The position numbers were made by a program, and so were the translations under genes. A stretch of 64,000 bases of DNA from contig JADJEU010000008.1 in assembly GCA_016709005.1 (NCBI GenBank), positions 1-64,000 of the forward strand, written 5' to 3'. The notes under the pieces are model-generated. The model had not been told where the DNA came from, searched no databases, and saw only the letters and a list, made by a program, of their open reading frames with translations. This document shows positions 56,321-64,000 of this stretch, piece after piece. Position 1 is the first letter of the stretch. Each line of letters begins with the position of its first letter. The stretch is from Crocinitomicaceae bacterium (GTDB taxonomy: Bacteria; Bacteroidota; Bacteroidia; Flavobacteriales_D; Crocinitomicaceae).

Positions 56321-57088
56321 TCAACTTTCTTTCTTAGATCGTTCCCAATACAAATCCATTTCATCCAATTTCATATCGGGTAAATTTTTGCCGTCTTTTT
56401 TTGTTTCTGTTTCCATCCATTGAAAACGGCGAATGAATTTTTGATTGGTGCGTGCCAAAGCATCTTCCGGATTTACGCCAATCCAGCGCGCATAGTTGAT
56501 CATAGAGAATAAGACATCGCCAAATTCTTCTTCCATTTTTTCTTTGTTATCTGCTTCAACTTCTACTTTTAGTTCAGCTAATTCTTCTTCTACTTTTGCC
56601 CAGACTTGTTCTTTGTTGTCCCATTCAAAACCTATGCCTTTTACTTTGTCTTGGATGCGTTGAGCTTTGACAAGTGCCGGTAATGAATTTGGAACACCCT
56701 CAAGCACTGATTTTTTTCCTTCTTTAAGTTTGAGTTTTTCCCAGTTTGCTTTTACTTCTTCTTCGTCCTGAACTTTGACATCGCTATAAATGTGTGGATG
56801 ACGGTAAACCAATTTATCACAGATGGCGTTTAAAACATCTGTCATGTCAAAGGCTTTTTGTTCAGAGGCGATTTTTGCATAGAAAACCATGTGCAGCATC
56901 AAATCTCCAATTTCACCTTTTAATCCTTCCAGATCATTTGCAATAATAGCATCAGTTAATTCGTAAGTTTCTTCTATTGTAAGATGACGTAGAGACTCCA
57001 GTGTTTGCTTTTTATCCCAGGGACATTGCGCGCGTAATTCATCCATGATTATGAGCAATCGCTCAAATGCTTTCAGTTTCTCTTGCAT
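56321..57088 (-). CDS. mazG: Nucleoside triphosphate pyrophosphohydrolase
   Basis: 255 residues from the ATG at 57088; a TTG six codons upstream is less likely. Hydrolyses (d)NTPs to monophosphates, clearing damaged nucleotides. Two MazG repeats: CPWDKKQTLESLRHLTIEETYEL with EIGDLMLHMVFYAKIASE, and EEELAELKVEVEADNKEKMEEEFGDVLFSMINYARW. The acidic magnesium-binding helices (EExYE, EEFGD) are intact. Length is standard. Divergent from the next gene with only 30 bp between start codons. Confidence 0.95.
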   Translation of the reverse strand: MQEKLKAFERLLIIMDELRAQCPWDKKQTLESLRHLTIEETYELTDAIIANDLEGLKGEIGDLMLHMVFYAKIASEQKAFDMTDVLNAICDKLVYRHPHIYSDVKVQDEEEVKANWEKLKLKEGKKSVLEGVPNSLPALVKAQRIQDKVKGIGFEWDNKEQVWAKVEEELAELKVEVEADNKEKMEEEFGDVLFSMINYARWIGVNPEDALARTNQKFIRRFQWMETETKKDGKNLPDMKLDEMDLYWERSKKES

Positions 57089-57118
57089 TTTGTTACATTT
57101 AACCAATAATTTAACGGT

Positions 57119-58222
57119 GTGAAGTTAGTTTACTTTTTTCTATTCGGATTTTTTTCGATTCAGGTCTTTGCACAGCCAGGGTTGTTCAGTGGATCCGATG
57201 CACCGCTTTCTATTTCAGTTCTTCCTAAAACAGGCTTCCTGATTGCCCATAGAGCCAACATGTCTCATCTGGTAAAAGATCGCAATACAGCCTTTGAAAT
57301 TGAATTTTGTCAGCAGGATAATCGCCGAACTTTTACAACAGATTATTATCGCTTTCCTTCACGCGGTTTCGCATTGCAATATCAGGATTACGGGTACAAA
57401 GATGTACTTGGATCTTCTTATTCCGTTTTGCAATTCACAAAATTTAATCTCCTTCAAAAATCAAAATTTGGATTTTTAGATTTCAGAATTGGCTCCGGAA
57501 TTGCTTATATCACAAAAGATTATAATGTGGTAACAAATCCAAAAAATAATGCGATTGGTTCAAAGTGGAATGCTTATGTAAATATGCAATTGGTTTATAC
57601 TAAATACTGGAATCACTTTTTACTTGGGGCCGGGCTGGAAATGTCACATTATTCAAATGCCGCAATCAGCGCACCCAATCTTGGATTAAATACCCCCATG
57701 GCTTTTGTGAAGATTGGTTACGCAATTTCAGAGCGAAACATTTTTACAACAGATACAAATCCGGTCATTGCAATTTTACCGCGTGCAGGAAACAGATTTC
57801 AGATCCACGCGATTGGAAGCGTAAAACAAAATCTGCCTGGGTATCATATCAGTAAGTACTTGCCAATACTTGCTGTACAGGCCATGTATCGAAAACGATT
57901 AAATTTTAAGTGGGATTTTGAAACTGGTTTCGATTTGATCTACAACGAAGCGAATCGTCAAAAATACGATGATCAAACTTATTCATTTGGTGAGACAATT
58001 CAGTTTGGAATTTTTGTTGGAGCCGCCGCCAATTTTTATAAATCACAAATATTTGTCGGGCTTGGAGGATATCTCTACAATAAAATAAACCCGGCAGGAT
58101 GGATTTATAACCGAATAGGATATCGTTATAATTTTAATGCGCATTTCAATGCTATGATTGGAATAAAAGCCAACATTGGAATTGCAGATTATCTGGAATT
58201 TGGAATAGGTTGGCGATTATGA
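57119..58222 (+). CDS. Acyloxyacyl hydrolase / lipid A deacylase-like outer-membrane protein
   Basis: 367 residues starting at GTG 57119 (KLVYFFLFGFFSIQVFAQ signal peptide). The mature part is a beta-barrel, with GAGLEMSHYSNAAISAPNLGLNTP, the His-Ser region of PagL-type deacylases (H-S-N then P-N-x-G-x-N). The GIGWRL ending is a typical C-terminal barrel strand. It would remove a fatty acid from lipid A at the outer membrane. The stop is 0-2 bp from a GC-rich hairpin repeat. The GTG start so close to mazG means its promoter must lie within mazG. Confidence 0.82.
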   Translation: MKLVYFFLFGFFSIQVFAQPGLFSGSDAPLSISVLPKTGFLIAHRANMSHLVKDRNTAFEIEFCQQDNRRTFTTDYYRFPSRGFALQYQDYGYKDVLGSSYSVLQFTKFNLLQKSKFGFLDFRIGSGIAYITKDYNVVTNPKNNAIGSKWNAYVNMQLVYTKYWNHFLLGAGLEMSHYSNAAISAPNLGLNTPMAFVKIGYAISERNIFTTDTNPVIAILPRAGNRFQIHAIGSVKQNLPGYHISKYLPILAVQAMYRKRLNFKWDFETGFDLIYNEANRQKYDDQTYSFGETIQFGIFVGAAANFYKSQIFVGLGGYLYNKINPAGWIYNRIGYRYNFNAHFNAMIGIKANIGIADYLEFGIGWRL

Positions 58223-58244
58223 AACGGACGGGCTCGCCCCGTCC
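58223..58244 (+). repeat. GC-rich hairpin repeat at the stop codon of the deacylase-like gene (copy 2)
   Basis: Exact reverse complement of 20299-20320, so the same element in the sense of this gene, starting right after the TGA. Followed at 58272 by GTTGATGGGTTG, also present after copy 1. Confidence 0.85.
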
Positions 58245-58307
58245 GGGAATGTTGCCGGTTGGTTGAAATGTTGATGGGTTGAATGGTTGAAATGACAGAT
58301 ATAAATA

Positions 58308-59122
58308 ATGCAAAAAAAGGAAATATTAAATAGTAAATGTAAAATGTCGAATATCAAACCGTCTGGCCGTTTGGCATTTATTATTTATCATTCATTATTT
58401 ATTATTTCTTCGTCTTTTGTTCTGACTTTATCTTCCTGTAAAAAATCAGAAGACCGCACATGTTATAAAAGTACGGGTGATAAAACGGCGATTGAAATTC
58501 CTTTAGATTCTGTTCATACATTTAAGCTTTACAAGAATATTAAATACAGAATTTTTCAGGATACCCTTCGAAAGGTAGTTGTTAAAGGCGGAGCAAATGT
58601 GGTCAGCTTTGTTGAGGTAGAAAATGAAAATGGAATTGCATCGATCCGCAACAAAAACAAATGTAATTTTTTAAGAAAGAGTGAAGATTATATTGAGGTA
58701 GAAATTCATTATCCAAGCCTCGAACGTTTTTATATTGAACCAAGTGATTCTGTTATTTTTGAAAACACAATCACTGCAGATTCTTTGATTATTGAGCTAA
58801 GAGAAGGTGGGGGCAGTGCGCGCTTAGACGTTGATGTCAATTTTTTTGCGATCAATGTTTCTTACGGAACAGCAGATTATGTTTTGAGCGGAACAGCAAA
58901 TAACGCAGAAGTAAAAATTCAGAACAATGGATTTGCAGACGCATCGAAATTCAATGCAGGATACATTTTTCTGTATAATAATTCTACAAATGATTTAAAG
59001 ATTGATTTGACAAACTCAGATGCTTATGTCGTGATTGAAGGAACCGGCGATATTTATTATTCTGGGATCCTTCTGCTTCCAATGTAAATCAAATTGGCAG
59101 CGGAACTTTTATCAAATTATAA
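58308..59122 (+). CDS. DUF2807-like (head GIN) lipoprotein (frame broken near 59065)
   Basis: The ATG at 58308 gives a signal with a lipobox (FVLTLSSC); an ATG at 58344 is also possible. Beta-helix repeats follow (FYIEPSDSVIFENTITADSLIIELREGG, NFFAINVSYGTADYVLSGTANNAEVKIQNNG), the auto-transporter adhesin head of DUF2807. The frame reads out at IYYSGILLLPM. One added G in GGG at 59064-59066 gives IYYSGDPSASNVNQIGSGTF and a stop at 59122, the usual ending of this family. Total 272 codons. A surface lipoprotein of unknown function. Confidence 0.8.
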
Positions 59123-59155
59123 TCTCAATTTTAAATGCGGTTTGACGAATAATTT

Positions 59156-59163
59156 TATCTTTG
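59156..59163 (+). promoter_or_regulatory. -7 box of the four-helix membrane protein gene
   Basis: TATCTTTG, 29 bp before the ATG at 59193; rules out the longer frame from 59094. Confidence 0.65.
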
Positions 59164-59192
59164 AAGAGTATTATCTAAAAAAACAAAAAAAT

Positions 59193-59606
59193 ATGCACAA
59201 ACAAAGACTATTTATTGTTGTAGCTGGAGCCATTGGAGTTCTTTCAGCATTTTTACCATGGGCTAGAGTGTCCATGTTTGGTTTCTCAACTTCGGCAAGT
59301 GGAATTGATGGAGGAGACGGATGGTTGTCATTAGCCTTGTTTGGTGCAGCTATTGGTTTAGCGCTTACCAACGGAGACAAGAAACTTGTTCTTGAAGGTA
59401 CAATGAAAAAAGCTGTTGCGGGCATTGGGGCAGGTGTTACTGCTTTTATGCTGATTGAGTTATTGAGAATTGGTTCGTTTGCAAGTTTTGGTGTTTATTT
59501 CTCTATTCTTGCAGGAGCAGCAGTGATGGCAATCCCTTTTGTAATTAAAGGAGATGGTTCAATGCAAATGCCAACAAAAGATTCGATCAAAGATGAATTA
59601 AAATAG
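59193..59606 (+). CDS. Small four-helix membrane protein
   Basis: 137 residues from the ATG at 59193 (MHKQRLFIVVAGAIGVLSAFLPW). Four hydrophobic helices; the FLPWARVSMFGFSTSASGIDGGDGW loop recurs in small bacterial membrane proteins of unknown role. The C-terminus is charged (GDGSMQMPTKDSIKDELK). Own promoter and terminator, so monocistronic. No function known. Confidence 0.8.
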   Translation: MHKQRLFIVVAGAIGVLSAFLPWARVSMFGFSTSASGIDGGDGWLSLALFGAAIGLALTNGDKKLVLEGTMKKAVAGIGAGVTAFMLIELLRIGSFASFGVYFSILAGAAVMAIPFVIKGDGSMQMPTKDSIKDELK

Positions 59607-59652
59607 TTTGCAATTAGATTTTATATTCTAAATCGTGCAATTCACCTTGCAG

Positions 59653-59690
59653 AAATAGCATCTCCCCAAAAGAGATGCTATTTTTTTTTC
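59653..59690 (+). terminator. Terminator of the four-helix membrane protein gene
   Basis: AAATAGCATCTC/GAGATGCTATTT perfect 12-bp stem, short loop, then T8. Confidence 0.93.
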
Positions 59691-59760
59691 AAAAATGGTT
59701 TGAGATTGTTTTTCTTCTTTTATATTCGTTGAATTAATGTTAAACTAAAAAGGAAAACTT

Positions 59761-60123
59761 ATGATTGGAATTATTTTGTATTTGGCGATAGTCGTTTTTA
59801 TGATTGCCTCTATTTGGAAAGTGTTTACAAAGGCAGGGCAACCTGGTTGGGCTTGTTTAGTGCCTATTTACAACCTTTACATTATGACGTTGATTGCAAA
59901 AAAACCAGCCTGGTGGATAGCAATTATTTTCTTGGTGCCAATTGCTAACATTGTTTTTATCATCATGTTGTTAAATGGAATCGCTAAAAACTTTGGCAAA
60001 GATTCTGGTTTCACAGTAGGTTTAATTTTCCTTGGAATTGTTTTCTGGCCAATTCTTGGATTCGGTGATGCTCAGTACATTGGTGTTGAAGCAAAATCAA
60101 ATGACAATGTATTAGACGCATAG
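59761..60123 (+). CDS. DUF5684-like small membrane protein
   Basis: 120 residues with four transmembrane helices. FTKAGQPGWACLVPIYNLYIM and AKKPAWWIAIIFLVPIANIVF are the paired PxW-x-x-LVPIYN / VPIAN motifs of the DUF5684 family, often annotated as 'signal peptidase I-like' without the catalytic residues. An AAGGA ribosome site lies before the ATG. Own terminator at 60141. Function unknown. Confidence 0.82.
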   Translation: MIGIILYLAIVVFMIASIWKVFTKAGQPGWACLVPIYNLYIMTLIAKKPAWWIAIIFLVPIANIVFIIMLLNGIAKNFGKDSGFTVGLIFLGIVFWPILGFGDAQYIGVEAKSNDNVLDA

Positions 60124-60140
60124 TCTTCTAAAATTATTTG

Positions 60141-60176
60141 AAACCCGTCTCGGTCTATCCCAGACGGGTTTTTTTG
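60141..60176 (+). terminator. Terminator of the DUF5684-like gene
   Basis: AAACCCGTCT/AGACGGGTTT perfect 10-bp stem, 11-nt loop, T-rich tail. Confidence 0.93.
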
Positions 60177-60211
60177 TGACTTTTAGTACCGTTCACGCCA
60201 ATTAACTTGCG

Positions 60212-60219
60212 TAACTTTG
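60212..60219 (+). promoter_or_regulatory. -7 box of the Cys-rich small membrane protein gene
   Basis: TAACTTTG, 20 bp before the ATG at 60240; supports that start over the longer frame. Confidence 0.6.
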
Positions 60220-60239
60220 TAGTATATACACTTTGCATT

Positions 60240-60440
60240 ATGAAACTAGCACTTCTCACAATTGGATTATTGGAATTGGCCATGGCAGGTATTGCAATCA
60301 AAATTCTCGTAAAGAAAAACGGAAAATTTGCCGGAACCTGTGCCAGCAGCAATCCTTATTTAAACGATGGTGAAGAATCTTGTAGTTTCTGCGGCGCAAG
60401 ACCAGATGAGCAGTGTAAGAAGGAGGAAGCAACTGTTTAA
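60240..60440 (+). CDS. Small single-helix membrane protein with a Cys-rich tail
   Basis: 66 residues from the ATG at 60240. One transmembrane helix (LALLTIGLLELAMAGIAIKILV), then a cytosolic or periplasmic tail with four Cys (GTCASSN, ESCSFCGA, EQCKKEE). The size, single helix and Cys spacing recall NqrM, the Fe-delivery factor for Na+-NQR, but the motif is not identical and nqr genes are not here. The stop is followed immediately by a hairpin repeat. Confidence 0.7.
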   Translation: MKLALLTIGLLELAMAGIAIKILVKKNGKFAGTCASSNPYLNDGEESCSFCGARPDEQCKKEEATV

Positions 60441-60441
60441 G

Positions 60442-60468
60442 GTGGCTTCGACTCCGCTCAGCCACCGG
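60442..60468 (+). repeat. 27-bp hairpin repeat at a stop codon (copy 1)
   Basis: Begins 1 bp after the TAA of the preceding gene. Inner arms GTGGC/GCCAC (GGTGGC/GCCACC if 60441 is counted). The same 27 bp with one change lies inverted at 60600-60626. Confidence 0.85.
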
Positions 60469-60599
60469 TAATTTCTTTACTAAATGATTGTGAAAATGCC
60501 TACGATATTTCTCAGATGCCTGGAGATTTAATTTGAAAACTAGTTGTGGAAGCTAATATTAAAAGATTTGCTCTGCCATGAAAACACATCGGCCTAAAC

Positions 60600-60626
60600 C
60601 CGGTGGCTGAGCGGAGCCGAAGCCAC
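60600..60626 (-). repeat. 27-bp hairpin repeat at a stop codon (copy 2)
   Basis: In dapD sense it starts 3 bp after the TAG at 60630-60632. 26 of 27 bases match copy 1 as reverse complement, so the pair also forms an inverted repeat around 131 bp. Confidence 0.85.
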
Positions 60627-60629
60627 AAT

Positions 60630-61439
60630 CTACACCGCTACCTCATTCTCTCTCAACGCATCATTCAACGACGTTTTCAAATCTGTGCTTGCTTTACGTT
60701 TTCCAATAATGAGTGCGCACGGAACTTGATATTCACCAGCAGCAAATTTTTTGGTGTATGATCCCGGAATTACAACGCTGCGTTCAGGCACAAAGCCTTT
60801 TGTTTCGATGGGTTCTGATCCGGTGACGTCAATAATTTTAGTTGATTTTGTGAGAACAACATTGGCACCAAGCACCGCTTCTTTTCCAACACGCACACCT
60901 TCTACAACAATACAACGAGAACCAATAAACGCACCATCTTCAATCACAACAGGGGCTGCTTGCAAAGGTTCCAACACACCGCCTATTCCAACGCCACCGC
61001 TGAGGTGAACATTTTTTCCAATCTGAGCGCATGAGCCAACTGTCGCCCATGTATCTACCATGGTTCCTTCATCTACGTAGGCACCAATATTTACATACGA
61101 CGGCATCAGAATTACACCTTTAGAAATGTAAGCGCCGTAACGTGCAACTGCATGTGGAACAACACGTACACCTTTTTCTTTATAATTTTTTTTCAGCGCC
61201 ATTTTATCGTGGAATTCAAAAGGTCCTACTTCAATGGTTTCCATTTTGCGAATGGGGAAATAGAGTACAACGGCTTTTTTTACCCACTCGTTTACCTTCC
61301 AGTTTCCATCTGCAGTTGGCTCTGCTACGCGTAAAGATCCTTCATCTAATTTTGCAATGACAGAATTGATCGCTTCCTGTACTTCTTTTGACTCAAGGAG
61401 ACTTCTATCGTCCCACGCTTTTTCTATGATTGATTGCAT
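60630..61439 (-). CDS. dapD: Tetrahydrodipicolinate N-succinyltransferase
   Basis: 269 residues from the ATG at 61439. Adds succinate to tetrahydrodipicolinate in lysine/diaminopimelate synthesis. The N-terminal helical part (IIEKAWDDRSLL) is followed by a left-handed beta-helix of hexapeptide repeats (GVILMPSYVNIGAYVDEGTMVDTWATVGSCAQIGKNVHLSGGVGIGGVLEPLQ) and IIDVTGSEPIETKGFVPERSVVIPG. Length matches family. Own -7 box at 61458; divergent from the TauE gene. Ends at a hairpin repeat. Confidence 0.96.
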   Translation of the reverse strand: MQSIIEKAWDDRSLLESKEVQEAINSVIAKLDEGSLRVAEPTADGNWKVNEWVKKAVVLYFPIRKMETIEVGPFEFHDKMALKKNYKEKGVRVVPHAVARYGAYISKGVILMPSYVNIGAYVDEGTMVDTWATVGSCAQIGKNVHLSGGVGIGGVLEPLQAAPVVIEDGAFIGSRCIVVEGVRVGKEAVLGANVVLTKSTKIIDVTGSEPIETKGFVPERSVVIPGSYTKKFAAGEYQVPCALIIGKRKASTDLKTSLNDALRENEVAV

Positions 61440-61457
61440 GCTGTTTACAATTTGAGG

Positions 61458-61465
61458 CAAAGATA
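61458..61465 (-). promoter_or_regulatory. -7 box of the dapD promoter
   Basis: TATCTTTG on the minus strand, 18 bp before the ATG at 61439. Confidence 0.7.
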
Positions 61466-61488
61466 AGATTATGTTCAGCTTGCTTATG

Positions 61489-61496
61489 TAAATTTG
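61489..61496 (+). promoter_or_regulatory. -7 box of the TauE/SafE gene
   Basis: TAAATTTG on the plus strand, 55 bp before the start at 61552; back-to-back with the dapD box. Confidence 0.55.
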
Positions 61497-61551
61497 CGTA
61501 GATTCAATTTCATTAACGAATCAATTGATAAGAGTTAATTTCTGAAAATAA

Positions 61552-62327
61552 ATGGAACTAGTTTATCTCATCCTCATCTCATTTGCGGCCAGCTGGCTTA
61601 CTTTTTTCAGTGGCTTTGGACTGGGAACAATTCTTACACCGGTGTTTTATTTTCTGTTCAATGATCTTGCGCTAGCTATTGCCGGAACAGCGATTGTGCA
61701 CTTTCTGAATAATCTATTTAAATTTTTACTGATGCAAAAAAGTGTGGATTGGAAAATTGCAATTCCGTTTGGTATAGCATCAATTCCAGCCGCTTTTTTA
61801 GGCGCTTATTTGCTCACGCATTTTGAAGATGTGGCTTTGTTGAACTATACTTTAGGTGAAAAAGCGTATACCGTTTTTATGATGAATGTAGTATTTGGGG
61901 TGTTGCTGATAATTTTTGCTGTCATTGAATTGTTGCCAAACTTTACTTTGAATATCAGCAGAAAATATTTGTGGGTGGGTGGTTTAATCAGCGGTTTTTT
62001 TGGCGGATTATCAGGACATCAGGGAGCATTGCGCACCGCTTTTCTGACAAAATATAAATTAGACAAAGAAGTTTTTATTGCTACCGGAATTGTCATTGCA
62101 CTTGCGGTTGATATCTCCAGGACATCACACTATTTTTCAAGTTTTGATTTAGATGTTTTGAAAGCAAATTGGTTGATTTTATTGTCTTCGTTGCTTGCTG
62201 CCTTTGTTGGCGCAATAACAGGAAAATATTTTTAAAGAAGATTGATTTTAAAGTTCTGACTTACGTTATTGCAGTCTCCATGATGATTTTTGGATTGGCA
62301 TTAGCGGCTGGATTTTTACAAAAATAA
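61552..62327 (+). CDS. TauE/SafE family transporter (C-terminus shifted by one base)
   Basis: The first 227 residues match the family (LTFFSGFGLGTILTPVFYF, GGLISGFFGGLSGHQGALRTAFL) and end in GKYF by a stop at 62233. Adding one T to the run at 62229-62233 continues FLKKIDFKVLTYVIAVSMMIFG, the missing last helix, to a stop at 62327: 259 codons, the normal size. Then only 1 bp separates it from the next ATG, which fits an operon. Exports an unknown anion. Second TauE/SafE member of the window. Confidence 0.88.
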
Positions 62328-62328
62328 G

Positions 62329-62889
62329 ATGACAAAAAAAGAACTCAGAGAAAAGTACAAATCCTTGCGCGCTGATTTATCAAACCGCGAACAAGATCTG
62401 ATTTCAAATCAAATCAAAGAAAATCTTTTGGCAAACTTTGATCTGAAAGGTAAAAAGATTTCGTGTTTTGTTCCAATTGCGCGATTCAATGAAATCAATA
62501 CCTGGCTCATCTTAGACTCTGTAGATGCAAAATTTTATTTACCAGTAATCGGGCCAGATGATCAACTCAAACACCTTTTGTATGAAGGCAAAGACAAGTT
62601 GAAGCAAACCTCCTGGGGAATTTTAGAACCGCAATCTGGTGAAGAAATTGATCCTTCAGAATTGGATTTTGTTTTAGTTCCATTGCTAACCATCAACAAA
62701 GAAGGCTATCGGGTAGGATACGGCAAAGGTTATTACGATAAATTTCTTGCGCGCTGCAGTTCAAAATGTGTGTTCATTGGGCTTTATCAGTTTGACGAAG
62801 CTGAGGTGATTGATGATTTGCATGAGTCTGATATAGCAATGCATTACTGCGTGACTCCAAAGGGTTTGCTGGGCGCTGATAACTTGTGA
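62329..62889 (+). CDS. 5-formyltetrahydrofolate cyclo-ligase
   Basis: 186 residues. Converts 5-formyl-THF to methenyl-THF with ATP. Seen: KKELREKYKSLRADLS at the start, FVPIARFNEINTW, FVLVPLLTINKEGYRVGYGKGYYDKFLA (phosphate-binding GYGKGYYD) and the substrate side EIDPSELDFVLVP. Full length. The ATG is 1 bp after the repaired TauE stop. Cytoplasmic. Confidence 0.94.
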   Translation: MTKKELREKYKSLRADLSNREQDLISNQIKENLLANFDLKGKKISCFVPIARFNEINTWLILDSVDAKFYLPVIGPDDQLKHLLYEGKDKLKQTSWGILEPQSGEEIDPSELDFVLVPLLTINKEGYRVGYGKGYYDKFLARCSSKCVFIGLYQFDEAEVIDDLHESDIAMHYCVTPKGLLGADNL

Positions 62890-62931
62890 TAGCTTTTTGG
62901 TTCAATTCTTGCTTTGTCTGGACTAACTGCT

Positions 62932-62939
62932 TAAATTTG
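62932..62939 (+). promoter_or_regulatory. -7 box of the DUF547 gene
   Basis: TAAATTTG, 19 bp before the ATG at 62959; a TTTG 15 bp upstream may be the -33 element. Confidence 0.6.
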
Positions 62940-62958
62940 ATCAGATAAAAAAATCGCT

Positions 62959-63675
62959 ATGAAAAAGATATTGACGCTTTCACTTCTTGTAATCACTGTA
63001 AGTTTATTTGCATCTGAAAAACCAGATCACTCCATTTGGGATCGTTTTTTAGGCAATTATGTAAGCAGTGCTGGAACGGTCAACTACAAATCCATGAAAG
63101 TGGAAATGGATACACTTGACAAATATCTTCTTCAATTGCGCGATAAGGCACCACAAACAGATTGGACCAAAAATGAAAAAATGGCCTTTTATATCAATGC
63201 TTACAATGCGTACACCATCAAATTTGTCTTGTCAAAATACCCCGTTGAATCTGTAAAAGACATTTCTTTTAGTGGAAAAGATTTGTGGAATTTTAAAATG
63301 GCAAACCTGGGTGGAACCAACTATACGCTTAATCAAATTGAAAATGATATTTTAAGAAAAATGGGTGATCCAAGAATTCACTTCGCGGTGAACTGTGCAT
63401 CCATTTCATGTCCTAAATTATTGAACGAGGCATATACTGCTGATAAATTAAATTCTCAGTTAACGACTGCTACAAAAACTTTTGTGAACGATACCAAACA
63501 CAATATCATCTCTGAGAAAAAAATTCAAATCTCTGAGTTGTTTTCATGGTACGCAACTGACTTTACACAAGACGGTAAATCATTGGTTGAGTTCTTAAAT
63601 CAATATTCAAAAGTGACAATTGCTACGACCGCTAAGGTTGAGTATATGGTTTATAATTGGGGGTTGAATGATTAA
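62959..63675 (+). CDS. DUF547-domain exported protein
   Basis: 238 residues. Signal peptide KKILTLSLLVITVSLFAS. The DUF547 domain is clear: WTKNEKMAFYINAYNAYTIKFVL, LGGTNYTLNQIENDILR, GDPRIHFAVNCASISCPKLLNEAYTADKLN and LFSWYATDF. It has the conserved His, Asn-Cys and Asp residues but no known activity. Likely periplasmic. Convergent with the partial hydrolase that follows. Confidence 0.9.
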   Translation: MKKILTLSLLVITVSLFASEKPDHSIWDRFLGNYVSSAGTVNYKSMKVEMDTLDKYLLQLRDKAPQTDWTKNEKMAFYINAYNAYTIKFVLSKYPVESVKDISFSGKDLWNFKMANLGGTNYTLNQIENDILRKMGDPRIHFAVNCASISCPKLLNEAYTADKLNSQLTTATKTFVNDTKHNIISEKKIQISELFSWYATDFTQDGKSLVEFLNQYSKVTIATTAKVEYMVYNWGLND

Positions 63676-63690
63676 TTTAAGAGTTGGGGG

Positions 63691-63999
63691 TTAATTCAAA
63701 GGCAAATCCCCTTTAGTCAATTCCCCTTTCAATACTTTCAGAAAATCTTCTAAAGCCATCCAATATTCTTCGCCATCTTGTTGTGTTGGCCAAAGCGCGC
63801 GGGCGCCATGCCAGCCTTCACCTTCAGGAGCAAATAGGAGTTGTCTTTCTGTGCGTGGATGACCTAAAACAAGCTCGCGTACAATTGGAATTTCTTGTTT
63901 GGCTGCGGTGAAGAAAAATGGTTTTTGAAAGCCTCTCATCTTCTCCACTAAATCTTCTTTCATACCCTCGTAGAAAAAATAATTCCCCGGACTGAATGC
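63691..63999 (-). CDS. Alpha/beta hydrolase-like protein, C-terminal part (5' end beyond window)
   Basis: The frame is open to the right edge: AFSPGNYFFYEGMKEDLVEKM continues into FFFTAAKQEIPIVRELVLG, LLFAPEGEGWHGARALWP and EDFLKVLKGE. The GWHGARALW stretch fits the catalytic-His region near the end of serine aminopeptidase-type hydrolases. The methionine at 63963 is internal, not the true start. Substrate unknown. The last residues (LTKGDLPLN) end 16 bp from the DUF547 stop. Confidence 0.7.
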   Translation of the reverse strand, partial: AFSPGNYFFYEGMKEDLVEKMRGFQKPFFFTAAKQEIPIVRELVLGHPRTERQLLFAPEGEGWHGARALWPTQQDGEEYWMALEDFLKVLKGELTKGDLPLN

Positions 64000-64000
64000 A

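Overview
The window is an AT-rich chromosomal segment of a Bacteroidota bacterium, most likely of the order Flavobacteriales. The evidence is many proteins with type IX secretion (T9SS) sorting domains, a PorP/SprF outer-membrane protein next to a giant adhesin, a sensor kinase with a ligand-binding propeller paired with a LytTR regulator, a bacillithiol gene (bshB1), and promoters that carry the Bacteroidota -7 box TAnnTTTG. No rRNA, tRNA, insertion sequence, prophage, CRISPR array or defence island was seen. It reads as ordinary chromosome with a T9SS-rich accessory part.

Layout. 1-9.5 kb: a secreted CotH/lamin-tail protein cut by the left edge, then a 1826-residue T9SS type-B adhesin followed by its PorP/SprF partner. 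9.8-19.6 kb: YjbR-like protein, MORN-repeat protein, flippase, lipid-anchored hydrolase, ndk, phoH, SAM hydroxide adenosyltransferase and a large SNF2 helicase. 19.7-26.2 kb: a broken monooxygenase, three PPIC-type periplasmic chaperones and guaB. 26.3-30.7 kb: small envelope and unknown genes. 30.7-36.7 kb: four tandem T9SS type-A proteins with closely related tails. 37-46 kb: unknown secreted protein, a three-gene two-component locus, DUF3179/DUF486 membrane genes and a beta-CASP RNase. 46-51 kb: ribH with a TPR protein, divergent from a mannosyltransferase-like/bshB1/bioA operon. 51-57 kb: the two methylmalonyl-CoA mutase subunits and mazG. 57-64 kb: lipid A deacylase-like protein, small membrane proteins, dapD, a TauE/SafE transporter, 5-FTHF cyclo-ligase, a DUF547 protein, and a hydrolase cut by the right edge.

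Two cross-cutting signals stand out. First, seven genes are broken by single-base indels, mostly in homopolymer runs, and each returns to its family's expected length after one or two bases are restored. Several are core genes, so residual sequencing error is the simplest explanation. Second, two unrelated classes of GC-rich hairpin repeat are placed in sense orientation directly at stop codons, four of four copies within 0-3 bases. This looks like a family of 3'-end elements and is the most interesting non-coding feature here.

I did not find a convincing new multi-gene system. The best leads are the stop-codon hairpins, the tandem T9SS family with duplicated terminators (one member lacking a signal peptide), and the adhesin/PorP pair with its poorly classified N-terminal module.
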